64,000 bases of DNA from Vandiemenella viatica (taxonomy: Eukaryota > Arthropoda > Insecta > Orthoptera > Morabidae), in assembly GCA_031002005.1 (NCBI GenBank), contig CM061914.1, forward strand, positions 15,362,148-15,426,147. Reading direction: 5' to 3'. The notes under the pieces were generated by a model. That model was not told where the DNA came from and searched no databases. It was given only the letters and a program-made list of their open reading frames with translations. Below, piece by piece: positions 21,363 through 32,279 of the stretch; the stretch's first letter is position 1; each line of letters opens with the position of its first letter. A program made the position numbers and the translations under genes.

Positions 21363-22068
21363 TGATTTCAGATGTGATCTCATACTGCTGTTAAACTTTT
21401 TTTTCTATTGATTTAAAGATCCTGGAAAGACAGTTCTTGTAAAATGGTTAAAACTAACTCTAAGAAAAATTGTGTATAACCGAGCATGTAATATTCTCAA
21501 TGTCTTTCCAGCATGACGTCATATATCACTATTTACTTTACTCAATGAGGTGATGAGTGGTCTAACAGCTCTGAAATTTCTTCAAAAATGGGGTAATAAA
21601 GGAAATTCGTGCACTCTTATTATCTGGTGACAGAGTTTGGATTTGCCGCATGTTTTGTAATTGGGTTGCAATAGGATAACATTTTTAACAAATAATCAGT
21701 TTTAATTGCCTAAAAGGTTCGCATAGGTCATTGAAGGCGTTATAAATATTGAAAACTTTCCGGTTATAAAAATTTTCTGATGAGCCTTGTAAATTTTATC
21801 GTATAGCCTCATTTTACACACTACTTTGAATTTGAACCAACTCTTCAGGGGAACTGTAATTAAACATGGACTGAATTTCACTTGATGGAACAATATTGTT
21901 TTATTTAAAACTGGTGTGGTGACACATGAGCAATTCGAATCAAAACATGATAACAATACTAACATTCACTGGCATGGAAATTCTCGTGTGACATCTGAGA
22001 GCAAATTTGAGCCTGGGAAGCATGTGTCTGATAGGGTTTGGGAGAGACTATACTAGCCTTTTCCAACC
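21363..22068. other. Intergenic AT-rich DNA, nothing recognised
   Basis: No supported gene or repeat. An open minus-strand frame at 21,702-21,965 has no recognisable motif and lacks context. Confidence 0.5.
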
Positions 22069-25000
22069 AAATGTCAACCTCTCCTTCACGTGGTGCACCC
22101 TGTTTGCACGGACGAGGCTCTGGTGAATGAATGATTCCCGGTATAAGGAGTCACCCACTGCTTGCCAACGGCCTGCGAAAGGAGGGTGGAAGAGCAGGAA
22201 GTAGTTTAGGGCACCCTCATGCCTTTGGGGTTGGAAATGGCCCTAAAGGTGGATGGTTCAGAAAAGATCAATGGCATGGGAATGCAGAAGGCACTGAGAA
22301 ACCACTGCATTAAAGACCCAAAGGGTATCCCGAGGACATGTAACCCTCTCAAATTATATATATCATAATGGCTTCTTCCTGGGTAAAATATTCCGGAGGT
22401 AACATAGTGCCCCAATCAGGTCTCCAGGTGCGGACTGCTAAGGGAGGAGTCATCAGAATGGATAGAAACATTCTACGAGTCGGAGCGTGGAATGTTAGAA
22501 GTCTGAATAGGGCAGGTAGGTTAGAAAACTTAAAAAGGGAGATGGAACGACTTAAGTTATATGTTGTTGGGATTAGTGAGATTAAATGAAAGGATGCACA
22601 GGATTTCTGATCTGGGGAACACAGGATAATTAGCACACAAGCTGTCAATGGAGTCACTGGTGTAGGATTTGTAATGAACAAGAAAGTAGGGAAACGGGTT
22701 AGTTATAATGAACAGATTAGTGACAAAATTATTTTGATGAGGTTAGAAACTAAGCCCGTCCCAGCCACATTAGTACAAGTGTATATGCCAACGTCACTGG
22801 AAGGTGATGAAGAAATAGAGAAAATGGATTGAAGAATTAATCCAATATGTGAAGGGGAAGGAAAATCTAATAATCATGGGTGATTGGAATGCAATAGTGG
22901 GAGAAGGAAAAGAGGGGAATACTGTAGGAAGTTTTGGTCTAGTAGAAAGAAATAAGTGAGGAAGCAAGTTGTTAGAATTTTGTGAAAGATATAAGCTAGT
23001 AGTGGCAAACACACTGTTTAAGAACCATGCAAGATGGATATACACCTGGAAATGTCCTGGAGATACAGGTAGATGTCAGCTAGATTATATCATGGTCAAA
23101 CAGAGATTCAGGAATCAAGTTCTTGACTTAAGTGTACCCAGGAACAGGCATAGACTCTGTCCATTATTTGATAGTAATGGAGTGCAGGCTGAAAATCAAG
23201 TGAATAAGGAAGCAGCATAAGCAGAACAGACTGTAAGTGGATAAACTGAAACAATCTGGTACGAGAGAAAAATTTGCAGAAAGGGTAGACTTAGGTCTTA
23301 CAAATAACTCTGAAAGGAGCTCAACCGAGGTCAAATGGAGTGCATTAAAGGCCAAAATAAAGAAAGCTGGTAAAGATACATTAGGCTTTAAGGAACAAGT
23401 TGCCAGAAAACCTAGGATAACAGAAGAAATTTTGGAACTGATGGATGAGAGGAGAATGTACAAAAATGCTCAGGATGAAGCCGGAAGGGAGCAATACAGG
23501 CAATTTAGAAATCAAATAAAAAGGAAATCCAAAAAAGCAAAAGAAAAATGGCTACAAGAAAAGTGTGAAGAAGTAGAAAATGAAATGGCCATAGGTAAAG
23601 TAGATGTTGCATATAGGAAGATCAAACAGAATTTTGGAGAAATGAAGAAAAGAGGTATGAAATTTAAAGCCAACAATGGGAAACCTCTTTTAAGCTCAGA
23701 TGATAGAGCTAACTGATGGAAGGAATAAATTTAGAAACTGTATGATGGAGATGACTTAAACAATAGCGTATTAAAAAGGAAGGTGATGTTAACATTATTG
23801 ACTTATGAGATCCTGTTTTGAGGACAGAATTTAATAAAGCTCTGAATGACTTGAAAGCAAATAAGGCAGTTGGAATTGACGATATCCCTGCAGAACTTCT
23901 TAAACCCCTGGAGAAGAAGGGATCGTAAGATTATTCAAAACGATACGAAAAAGTTATGAAACAGGAGAAATTCCAACTGATCTTAGTAAAAACATCATCT
24001 TCACAATTCTGAAGAAACTCAAGCCGACAAATGTGAGAATTATCACACCATTAGTCTAACATCACATGCTTCGAAATTACTGACCAGAATAATATACAGA
24101 AGAATGGAAAGGGTTGTAGAAGATATAGTAGGTGAAGATCAGTTTGGGTTTAGGAAAAATTTTGGTACTCGGGAAGTAATACTGGCTTTAAGATTAATAC
24201 TTGAAGGGCAAATCAATAAATACAAAGATACTTTTATAGCATTTGTTGATTTAGAAAAAGCTTTTGATAATGTTAGGTGGTACAAATTGTTCAAAATTAT
24301 AAAGAAGTCAGCTCTAAGGTATCGAGATCGAGGAATACTCTATAAACTATATAAGAATCAAGTCACTGTAATAAAAAGTAGAGAATCATGAGAGACAAGC
24401 ATCAGTTAAAAAGGGTGTGAGACAAGGTTGTTGTCTATCCCCATTAATATTCAACTTGTATGTAGAGGAAGCAATAATGAAAGTAAAAGAAAAATTTACA
24501 TGTGGCATAAGTGTTCAGGGTGAAAAAATCAGTATGCTATGATTTGCTCATGTTAAAAGAAAGGGCTGAAAATATTGAGAAATTACTGAATGGCATGAAC
24601 AAAATACTGAAGGAAGATTTGGGCCTGAATATAAATCAAAACAAGACTAAAGTGATGAAATGTAGCAGAAATGATACAAATACTAGCAGATTAAATATAA
24701 AAACAGGATCGGATGCATAGGAGAAGTAAGTGAATTCTGTTCCTTGGGAAGTAAAATAACAACCGATGGCCAAAGCAGGAATGATGTTAAAAGCAGAATA
24801 GCAGTAGCAAAAAGAGCCTTCATGAAAAAGAGAAACCTTTTAGTTTAAATATTGATCTAGGAATTAGACAGAACTTTTTAAAACTTTTTGTGTGGATCAC
24901 AGCACATGATGGTAGCAAAACATGGACATTAGGAATGCCGGAAAGAAAGAAAATTTAAGCATTTGAAATGTGGTGCTACACAAGAATGCTGAAAATTAAG

Positions 25001-25330
25001 TGGACAGACAAAGTAAGAAATGAACGAGATTTGGAAGTGATGGGTGAGGAAAGAAGATTGTGGAAGAAGCTTGTGGAAAGAAGAGACAGGCTGGTAGGTC
25101 ATATTTTGAGACATGCTGGATTGGTTAATTTGTTAGTGGAGGGAACAGTAGAAGGCAAGAACTGTAGAGAAAAACAAAGATTAGAATATATGAAGCAGAT
25201 AATTGAGGACGTGGGTTGTATGGGATATGTAGAGATGAAGAGGTTAGCACAATATAGGAAAGGATGGAGGATTACATCAAGGCATCAAGCCAGTCGAAAG
25301 ACTGATGACAGCAAAAAAAAAAAAAAAAAA
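22069..25330 (+). mobile_element. RTE-like (BovB-type) LINE, copy A, nearly full length
   Basis: Begins AAATGTCAACCTCT, the same first bases as copy B at 52,992, while upstream flanks differ, so this marks the element 5' end. About 300 bp of GC-richer 5' UTR are followed by one ORF (endonuclease plus RT) and a 3' end with a small CCAGTCGAAAGACTGATGAC motif and an A-run (25,313-25,330). The RT/C-terminal block ETWT...FEMWCYRRMLKI is RTE/BovB-like. Confidence 0.85.
22368..25320 (+). pseudogene. RTE-like endonuclease/reverse transcriptase, copy A
   Basis: Single ORF2-type protein. Endonuclease: ILRVGAWNVRSLNRAG (N-terminal APE block), GVGFVMNKKVG, IIMGDWNAI (catalytic D/N), TWKCPGDTGRCQLDYIMV. 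Linker 23,237-23,716. RT: ILALRLILEGQ and FIAFVDLEKAFDNVRW (24,104-24,391), KKGVRQGC.SPLIFNLY, a damaged FADD block at about 24,540, LNGMNKILKEDLGLNINQ. C-terminus: AFEMWCYTRMLKIKWTDKV and VGHILRHAGLVNLLVEGT (24,968-25,320). It has TGA stops at 22587-22589, 22608-22610 and 22957-22959 that are shared with copy B, plus private frameshifts. The start ATG at 22368 follows the 5' UTR. Confidence 0.85.
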
Positions 25331-26079
25331 GGCTTTAATAGAAATTTGACATTTAATGAGCACCTCACAGATTACAGTTTTAGTTGGTTATGTTTTGATC
25401 CAATATAAGAACTGGAGACACTAGACACCCGTTAACTAGATAAGAATTTATTTCATCTGTTTGAAACAGAATACTTCTTCTTCTATGTGTGTACTAGTAT
25501 CCGTGAGATGTTATTTAGGAGAATTTGTATTACTTATATTGGGCGTTTCAGGGTATAGTTTAATAATCCTCATAATTTTCTATAGATAATCAAGTATCAT
25601 ACTATCTTTGAGTGTATATTATTATTTCTGTAACAATTTATGGGAGATAATTCTGAACAAAAGTTACAATTAATGCCCCATCACTCTCATTTTCCAATTT
25701 TCTATTGTTTACCAAGCTGAGGTAATAGATCCCTGTGATGTAGGGTAAAATAATCATTTGTGATTCTTGCTTCAAATCTGTCTCTTTCCTCGCCAACCGG
25801 TATAATTTTGTCGATTTATTAATAATGTTGGACTAAAGGGTTTCATGGTGTCAAATCTCATTAAAAATACTCTGATGTTCCCAACTGAATCAGAAGGTCA
25901 CACTGTGCACAAATTTTAGAGAGCAAACGTCTCTGTTTCCTCTTCAACCATAAAAGAAATCTCTAAATTTCAAAAAGCAGTATTCTCGACATCTCTTTCA
26001 CCAAATGCCACCGGTTTTCATTTTGGCTTCTGTCATGTGGGGTGGTAACTTCACTAAAAAACAACAATACATAAGCACC
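25331..26079. other. Intergenic DNA, nothing recognised
   Basis: AT-rich; no frame, tail or repeat supported. Confidence 0.5.
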
Positions 26080-27278
26080 TTTAGTTCTATTAGACTTTAA
26101 AAAAGCTTTAGACACTGTGCCTCACACTAGGTTACTTAGGAAATTTTGCGGTTACGGCATATATAGACAAATATGCGACTGGGTTGCTGACTTTCTGGAG
26201 GGCAGAACACAGTGTGTAGTTCTCAAGGGTGAGCGTTCATCACGTACAGAAGTGAGGTCCAGGGTTCCTCAGGGAAGCGTGATAGGGCCTCTGTTGTTTC
26301 TCATATACATTAATTATTTGTGCGACATAATAAGGGGGATGAAAAGATTATTTGCCGATGATGCTATTATTTATCGTGAAATTACAACCCAAGACGACTG
26401 CGCTTTGTTACAAGACGATATTATGAAAATATTTGCGTGGTGTAAAGATTGGCAGTTGGAGTTAAACGCTAAAAAGTGCCAAGTCATGCGGGTGAGTAAA
26501 AAGGTGACACCATTTAACTTTGAATATACAATTAATGGCACTGTCCTTAGAAGGTAGATTCCACTAAATACCTAGGGGTAACAATTCGTAATAATTTGTC
26601 GTGGAATGAGCATATCGAGAATGTAATTGGGAAAGCAAATCGTATGCTTCGATTTCTAGGTTGTAATTTAAAACAATGCACTGTGTAAGTTAAATCGATT
26701 GCATACAAGTCATTAGTGCGGCCTCACTTAGAATATTGTTGCTCTGTATGGGGTCCCCATGAAAAGAGATTAATGGAGGCATTAGAGATGGTCCGCTGCT
26801 CGATTTGTGACAGGTGGAGGGAAAGTGTAAGTGCAATGTTGAAGGAGTTAGGTTGGGAAGAGTCACAGCACCAAAGGCATTGCTCTCGACAGAAGCTAAT
26901 TGAAAAATTCTCGACTGACGTATATCTCGGAATGACCGCGAAAATAAGATAAGAGCAATCAGGGCCAGAACCGATTCATTTCTGTACTCATTTTTTCCAC
27001 GAGCGATTACGGAGTGGAATAGAAATGATTTACCGGGCAACTAAACATAAAATCCGACAGGAGTAGCTTTCGATAAAGCACTCTGGCCATCGTGATCTGG
27101 GGTTTCCATGGTTTCCCCAGATCGCTCCATGCGAATGCTGGGATGGTTCCTCACAATAGCCCATGGGCGCCTCCTGCTATATCCCGTATATCCCTTCCAA
27201 ACCATTACCTTACCGGATAGATGCAATGCACCCTCCGCCACACACTTATAGTGAATCGCGGAGTAATAGTAATAGTAA
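26080..27278 (+). mobile_element. CR1-like LINE family 2, 5'-truncated copy
   Basis: Homology to the longer copy at 32,280-35,788 begins at about 26,080. RT piece 26117-26557 has PHTRLLRKF, SRVPQGSVIGPLLFLIYIN, catalytic RLFADDAIIYREI and AKKCQVMRVSKKV. A stop/frame change then precedes NLSWNEHIENV and RPHLEYCCSVWGPH (26716-26952). The 3' UTR (27,050-27,260) includes CACCCTCCGCCACACACTT and ends at a short (TAG/TAA)n tail, GAGTAATAGTAATAGTAAG. Confidence 0.85.
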
Positions 27279-27724
27279 GCATCAACCGTCAACTATCGAC
27301 CCACATTGACGACTCAATCCAACTTAAAGTTGTTTCTCAGCAGGGTTGACATCTCTGTTCCAAAATACATTCCCAAGTGACAATAGTTGCCAGGCTTCAT
27401 TTCACAGCAGTTCAGTTGAAAGTGAGGAAGGAATCAGTTGTTCTCAAAACCTCCCATGAGTTGACTTTCTGATGCAGCTGGAGGAAGAGAATGTTTTCCT
27501 AATATTATCATTCTTTCTCATCAAATGATATGCTGTTTTTGAATCTCACCAAGTGTTTTGGGCTGCCCACCAATGCCACTTCCACAAGTCAACCTTAGGC
27601 ACTTACAAGAAGCACCATTCTTCTGCTGTTTGTTAAGCATTATTGCCCATTGCTACTAGGTGAAAAATCACTTGTCAATATAGCCTGATTTGATGACGAC
27701 ATGACCAATGTTCTTTAGTTTTAC
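27279..27724. other. Intergenic or intronic DNA, nothing recognised
   Basis: No repeat or frame recognised; on the minus strand this would be intron downstream of the candidate exon. Confidence 0.4.
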
Positions 27725-27889
27725 CTGGAGATGGTGCTGCTAGTGGACCTGGAGAAGTTGGGCCGCTCGATGTCGTCGATGCCGCGATGCACCGAGATGG
27801 AGTCTAGTTCTTGCAGAGCGGCATTGTGGGCGCGCATCGCCTGCCTGTACTCCGGGGTCTCCAGGGTTCCTCTCGTCGGCTTCCGGTAC
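27725..27889 (-). CDS. Candidate host-gene exon, 165 bp, unknown protein
   Basis: A GC-rich island in AT-rich surroundings. On the minus strand it begins after a pyrimidine-leaning tract and GTACAG (acceptor AG at 27890-27891) and ends CTCCAG followed by gtaaaa (donor at 27721-27724). The exon is 165 bases, entering and leaving in the same phase (one base, 54 codons, two bases), so it is phase-symmetric. The open reading includes YRKPTRGTLETPEY, MRAHNAALQELDSIS and GIDDIERPNFSRS, a charged, serine-rich peptide that looks cytoplasmic. Codons strongly prefer G or C in third position, unlike the neighbouring transposons. I do not recognise the protein. A chance GC-rich frame is possible but the paired splice sites argue against it. 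Confidence 0.55.
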
Positions 27890-28105
27890 CTGTACGACAC
27901 CGGCAAACACAAATGTGAGCACAGACGGACCTAACTCCTGGCTCAAGTTTGCCCCACCCTGCCCATTTCCATGATTCATTTTGTGTAAAGATATTTTGAG
28001 TAAGTTTTTCACTAAACAGTAATGAAAGACAGCTTAACAGATTTGCTTGAAGCTGAGTTAAAATTTTTGCAAGGCAGAGTAAAAAATTATTTGTATTATT
28101 TGTAA

Positions 28106-29080
28106 ATAGTTAAATATAAAACATTTACTTCATTTGAAATATTAGTACTATCCGGTGTCCCACAGGGTTCCCATCTCGGTCCACTTCTGTTTATCATTTT
28201 TATAAACGACATATGTAAAATTTTGAAAAATGTTAAGTTTTTATTTTTTGCTGATGACCTAAAATTATTTAAAAGTATAGAGTCAATTAAAGACATATGT
28301 GATCTTCAGAACTGTTGCACTGCTCTCAATAACTGGTGTAAAGATAATGAATTACATTTGAACCCATTAAAATGCAAAAGTATTTCATTTACACGATCAA
28401 GTAATAAAATTTTATCAAAATACTCTGTAAGAGGTATTGAGTTGGAACGGGTGTACTCAGTTAGCGATTTAGGTGTAATATTTGACAGTAAAATGAGTTT
28501 CGATGAACATGTTGATACCATTGTAACCAAATCCTTACAAAAACTTGGTTTTGTTATGAGGACATGTCGCGAAATCCATTCCACTGATGCACTTAGAATA
28601 ATATATCTCTCCATTGTAAGATCAACATTAGCATATTCATCAGTAATTTGGTCACCGTACATGTTATCTCAAACCAAAAGAATAGAAACTGTTCAGCATA
28701 AATTTTTTAGATACATGGCATTTAGAATGGGTTTTCCAGACCCATTTCATGATCATAAATACACCCAACTTGCATCCATCTTAAGAATACCATCTCTGCA
28801 ATCATTTCGTGAACTAAATGATCTTAAATTTTTGTTAAATTTGTGCAATGGTAATATTGATTGTTCAGAATTGCTAGGTAGTTTAAGATTCAACGTTCCC
28901 CAAAGAATTACTCGTCAATCAACAACATTTTCCCTATTGAAATATAAACATTTGTATACAGAAAATAATCCCCTAACAAGAATGTGCAAGCTTGCTAACT
29001 GTAATAATAGGGTTAAACTTGGAACAACGTCATTCAACCAAGACAGTTTGTTACGCTCTTTTGTCTTAAGATATGAATGA
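28106..29080 (+). CDS. LINE reverse transcriptase fragment, open for about 324 codons
   Basis: C-terminal part of a non-LTR RT in one uninterrupted frame: SGVPQGSHLGPLLFIIFIN (conserved RT block), the catalytic FFADDLKLFKSIES, LNPLKCKSISF, SDLGVIFDSKMSFDEHVD, STLAYSSVIWSPY and a C-terminal region ending RSFVLRYE before TGA. There is no ATG at the 5' side because the copy is truncated there. Lack of stops suggests it is younger than neighbouring LINE relics. The clade is Jockey superfamily; I cannot place it more precisely. Confidence 0.82.
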   Translation: MVKYKTFTSFEILVLSGVPQGSHLGPLLFIIFINDICKILKNVKFLFFADDLKLFKSIESIKDICDLQNCCTALNNWCKDNELHLNPLKCKSISFTRSSNKILSKYSVRGIELERVYSVSDLGVIFDSKMSFDEHVDTIVTKSLQKLGFVMRTCREIHSTDALRIIYLSIVRSTLAYSSVIWSPYMLSQTKRIETVQHKFFRYMAFRMGFPDPFHDHKYTQLASILRIPSLQSFRELNDLKFLLNLCNGNIDCSELLGSLRFNVPQRITRQSTTFSLLKYKHLYTENNPLTRMCKLANCNNRVKLGTTSFNQDSLLRSFVLRYE

Positions 29081-29297
29081 ACAAGTAACAGTAAATTAAA
29101 ATTAAAATTTGTTTTTGACTTGGTAGTTTTAGTATATTGTAAAAATTTTATTATTCTAGTAATAGTAGACTATAAGCCATTTTTTTATTAAGTTGTTTTG
29201 TATGGTATTTAAAGCATTGTATACCAACCATTGTGAAATTTTAAAGTTGTACAAATGGACCCAAAGTCCGTAAACAAGTAAATAAATAAATAAATAC
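28106..29297 (+). mobile_element. Jockey-superfamily LINE, 5'-truncated
   Basis: Starts abruptly within the RT domain at about 28,106 and ends with an AAATAAATAAATAAATAC tail at 29,274-29,297. Only the 3' third of the element is present, the usual product of incomplete target-primed reverse transcription. Confidence 0.8.
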
Positions 29298-29584
29298 TAA
29301 TTATGAATGCAGATTTTAGGTTAGGTAACATTTCTAAAAGAAGAATGCATCTTTTACTTCGACATAATCTATTTGCTCTTCAATACAGTTCCCTATCTGC
29401 CAAGAAACTTCTGTATCCTATTATTATGGTTGTTTCAAATTTCATTTAGAAATATCCAAACACTTTAGTGTGCCATCTTCCTTGAATTGTTTTGATTCCA
29501 ATTCCATACAAAATTTTATAGATCCTACATCACTCACAGGTTTTATAAGAGTCAGTGCCATAACTGATTTGCTATTCGTATATT
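29298..29584. other. Short spacer between two LINEs
   Basis: No feature recognised. Confidence 0.5.
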
Positions 29585-30020
29585 GTCGATATTGATGACT
29601 TAGAAGATCCTATTTTGAGGACAGAATTTGATGCAGCTTTGAACAACTTGAAATCAATTAAGGCAATTGGAATTGATGAGACCCATGCAGAAATTGTAAA
29701 GCACCTAGTAGAAGAAGGAATCCATAGATTATTCAATGTAATATCAAAAAGTTATGAAACAGGAGAAATTGCAACTGATTATAACAAAGTATCACCTCCA
29801 CACTTCTGATGAAAGCAGAATCCGACAAATGTGAGAATAATTGCACGATAAGTCTAACATCACATGCTTCAAAATTACTGAACACAATAATATACAGAAG
29901 AATGAAAAGGGTTGTAGAAGAGATAGTAGGTGAAGATCATTCTGGGTTTAGGAAAAACTGCACTACAAGGAAGGCAATTCTGGCTTTAAGATTAATTCTA
30001 GAAGGGCGGATCAAGATTAC

Positions 30021-31231
30021 CAAAAATAACATATCCATAAGTTTGTTAAAACCATTTAGGAACAGGCTTGACACACAGAAGGAATACAGTAAAGCATTTC
30101 TACCAGTCATTCCTAGTAGTAAAACACTTCTGAGTCAGATTTCAAGGATGCCTATGTGGAAGATAGAATTTTCAGTTAGAGTAGTTGTTCAAGCACAACA
30201 GTTTATGTTGCATTCAATTTCACTGTTAAAACTCTTGATGAGGATAATTTTAAAGTCTATTATCATACCCAGAAAAATTTAGTTTAGAAGATATTTCGAT
30301 TTGTTGATGTCTGTAAACCATGCAGTCAGAGGGAGCTGATTCTAAAATTTGAAATAACTAGTAAATACGAAAGGTTATAGCAATTTTTTATCACCAGTTC
30401 TAGTCAGCATCATCTAGAATATTAAAAACATAAAGTAATTAGGCAAAGTGGGATTCTAATTAAAAGAAAAAATTTAAATCTAAAATAAATGAGGTAGAAG
30501 CAAGAAATTAATTTCAGAGGATAGACAAAATCAAGAGTGTTAAAAATATATATTGGTTTCGATAGAAAGTTTAAGACTGCAGTTAAATAAATGAGATTTT
30601 TATTAACGTGATTATTGAAAAGTGCACGAAGACTAATGACGTAAGAGAATTTGGAATTAATTTAATAGAAGCCACTTTTAGGAGTAAATCAGGTTAAAAT
30701 GGATACAATAAGATATTAGGAAGCCTATATGTTAATTATAATCATAATATTAAGTACTTTTTGAGATATCAATTTCCGGTGTTTTACTGATGCCACAAAA
30801 ACAACCGATTAAATAAGTAGAGTGCAGCTAACCTGATTGGCGTGCATTCTTTCAGCAGTTTTTGGAACGGTCAGTTCGTGTCGCTAGTAGAGTCACAGTA
30901 CATCCTGATAATGCCGTAGTTACACTTTCATCTTTGTAAGGGGCCGGATGAGAGCTTGTCAACTCTCGTGAGTACAGAACTGTTTGTCTGATCACCTTAT
31001 TCGAAAATCTGGTACCAAACTTATGAAGGAGATCTTTTGTTAAATTATAAGTTTTATGAAACTTTAAAATTGTGTGCAGTGTACTTCAACCTTTCACATT
31101 TGGGGTATTACAAACGTGTGGTGACCAGACCAATCAAATATTATATGTACCATAGGATATGGTCATTAACATTGTTTAAAGTTAAGACACTTTGTTGTTT
31201 AGCTAACCCCCAGTAACAGCATAGTGCCTTA
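30021..31231. mobile_element. Unidentified insertion within RTE copy C
   Basis: RTE homology stops at GATCAAGATTACC and resumes at ACACAAAGATACTTTT. The 1.2-kb interval is AT-rich with no coding motif. Boundaries are set only by loss of homology; a possible short target duplication (TTACCAAA / TTACACAAA) is imperfect. Confidence 0.5.
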
Positions 31232-31688
31232 CACAAAGATACTTTTATGGCATTTGTTGATTTAGAAAAAGCCTTTGATAATGTTAGGTGTGACATAATG
31301 TTCACAATTTTAATAAAGTCGCATATAAAATATCGAGATAGAAGAATACTTTATAATCTATGGAAGAATCAAATAGCTGTAATAAAAGTAGAGAATCATG
31401 AGAGACAAGCATCTCTTAAAAAGGGTGTGAGACAAGGTTGTAGTCTATCCCCGTTAATATTCAACTTATTGTAGAAGAAGCAATAAAGAAAAATTTACAT
31501 ATGGCATAAGTTATCAGGGAGAAAAAAATCAGTATGCTACAATTTGCTGATGACATTGTCTTGAAAGCAGAAAGGGCTGAGGATATTGAGAAGTTACTGA
31601 ATGTCATGAACAAAATACTGAAGGAAGATTTTGGACTCGATATAAACCAAAGCAAGATAAAGGTGATGAAAGGTAGCAGAAATGATAC

Positions 31689-31873
31689 CAGAGGCAGATC
31701 TGGGAAGGGGGGGGGGGCTAAGGGGCTCAAGCTGGCCCTCCACCAAAGCACTTTGGTGACCCCCAATGTCATTGTAATTTAAGGGACCTTTCGTCGAATC
31801 ACCCCCTCCTCCTGTAAAGCGAACGCTCACCCAAGTCAAGTCCCCTCAAACCAAAATCCTGTATCCACCACTG
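31689..31873. mobile_element. hAT-type MITE, 185 bp
   Basis: Terminal inverted repeats CAGAGGCAGATCTGGGA and, inverted, CAGTGGTGGATACAGGA. It is flanked by 8-bp target duplications AATGATAC (31681-31688) and AATGAAAC (31874-31881), 7 of 8 identical. Contains a G-run. The CAGTGGCGGATCCAGG-like TIR and 8-bp TSD are hAT features. It interrupts the RT of RTE copy C and codes for nothing. Confidence 0.82.
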
Positions 31874-32279
31874 AATGAAACTAATAATAGTAGATTACAT
31901 ATCAAAACAAGATTACTTGGATAGGAGAAGTAAGTGAATTCTGCTACTTGATAAATAAAATTACAACTGATCGCTGAAGCATGAATGAAGTTAAAAGCAG
32001 AATAGCACTAACAAAAGAAGCTTTTATGAAAAAGAGAAACATTTTTGTTTCAAATTTTTATTTAGTTCTTACAAAAATCTTTTTAAAACTCAATACATGG
32101 AACAAAATTGTTTATGATAGCGAAGCATCGAGTTTAAGAATACCAGAAAGAAGGAAAATTGGAACATTTGAAATGTGGTGCTATAGAAGGATGCTGAAAA
32201 TAAGGTGGCAGATGAAGTATGAAATGAACCAGTTTTGGAGAATATGGGTCAGGAAAGAAGATTGTAGAAGAGTCTCACA

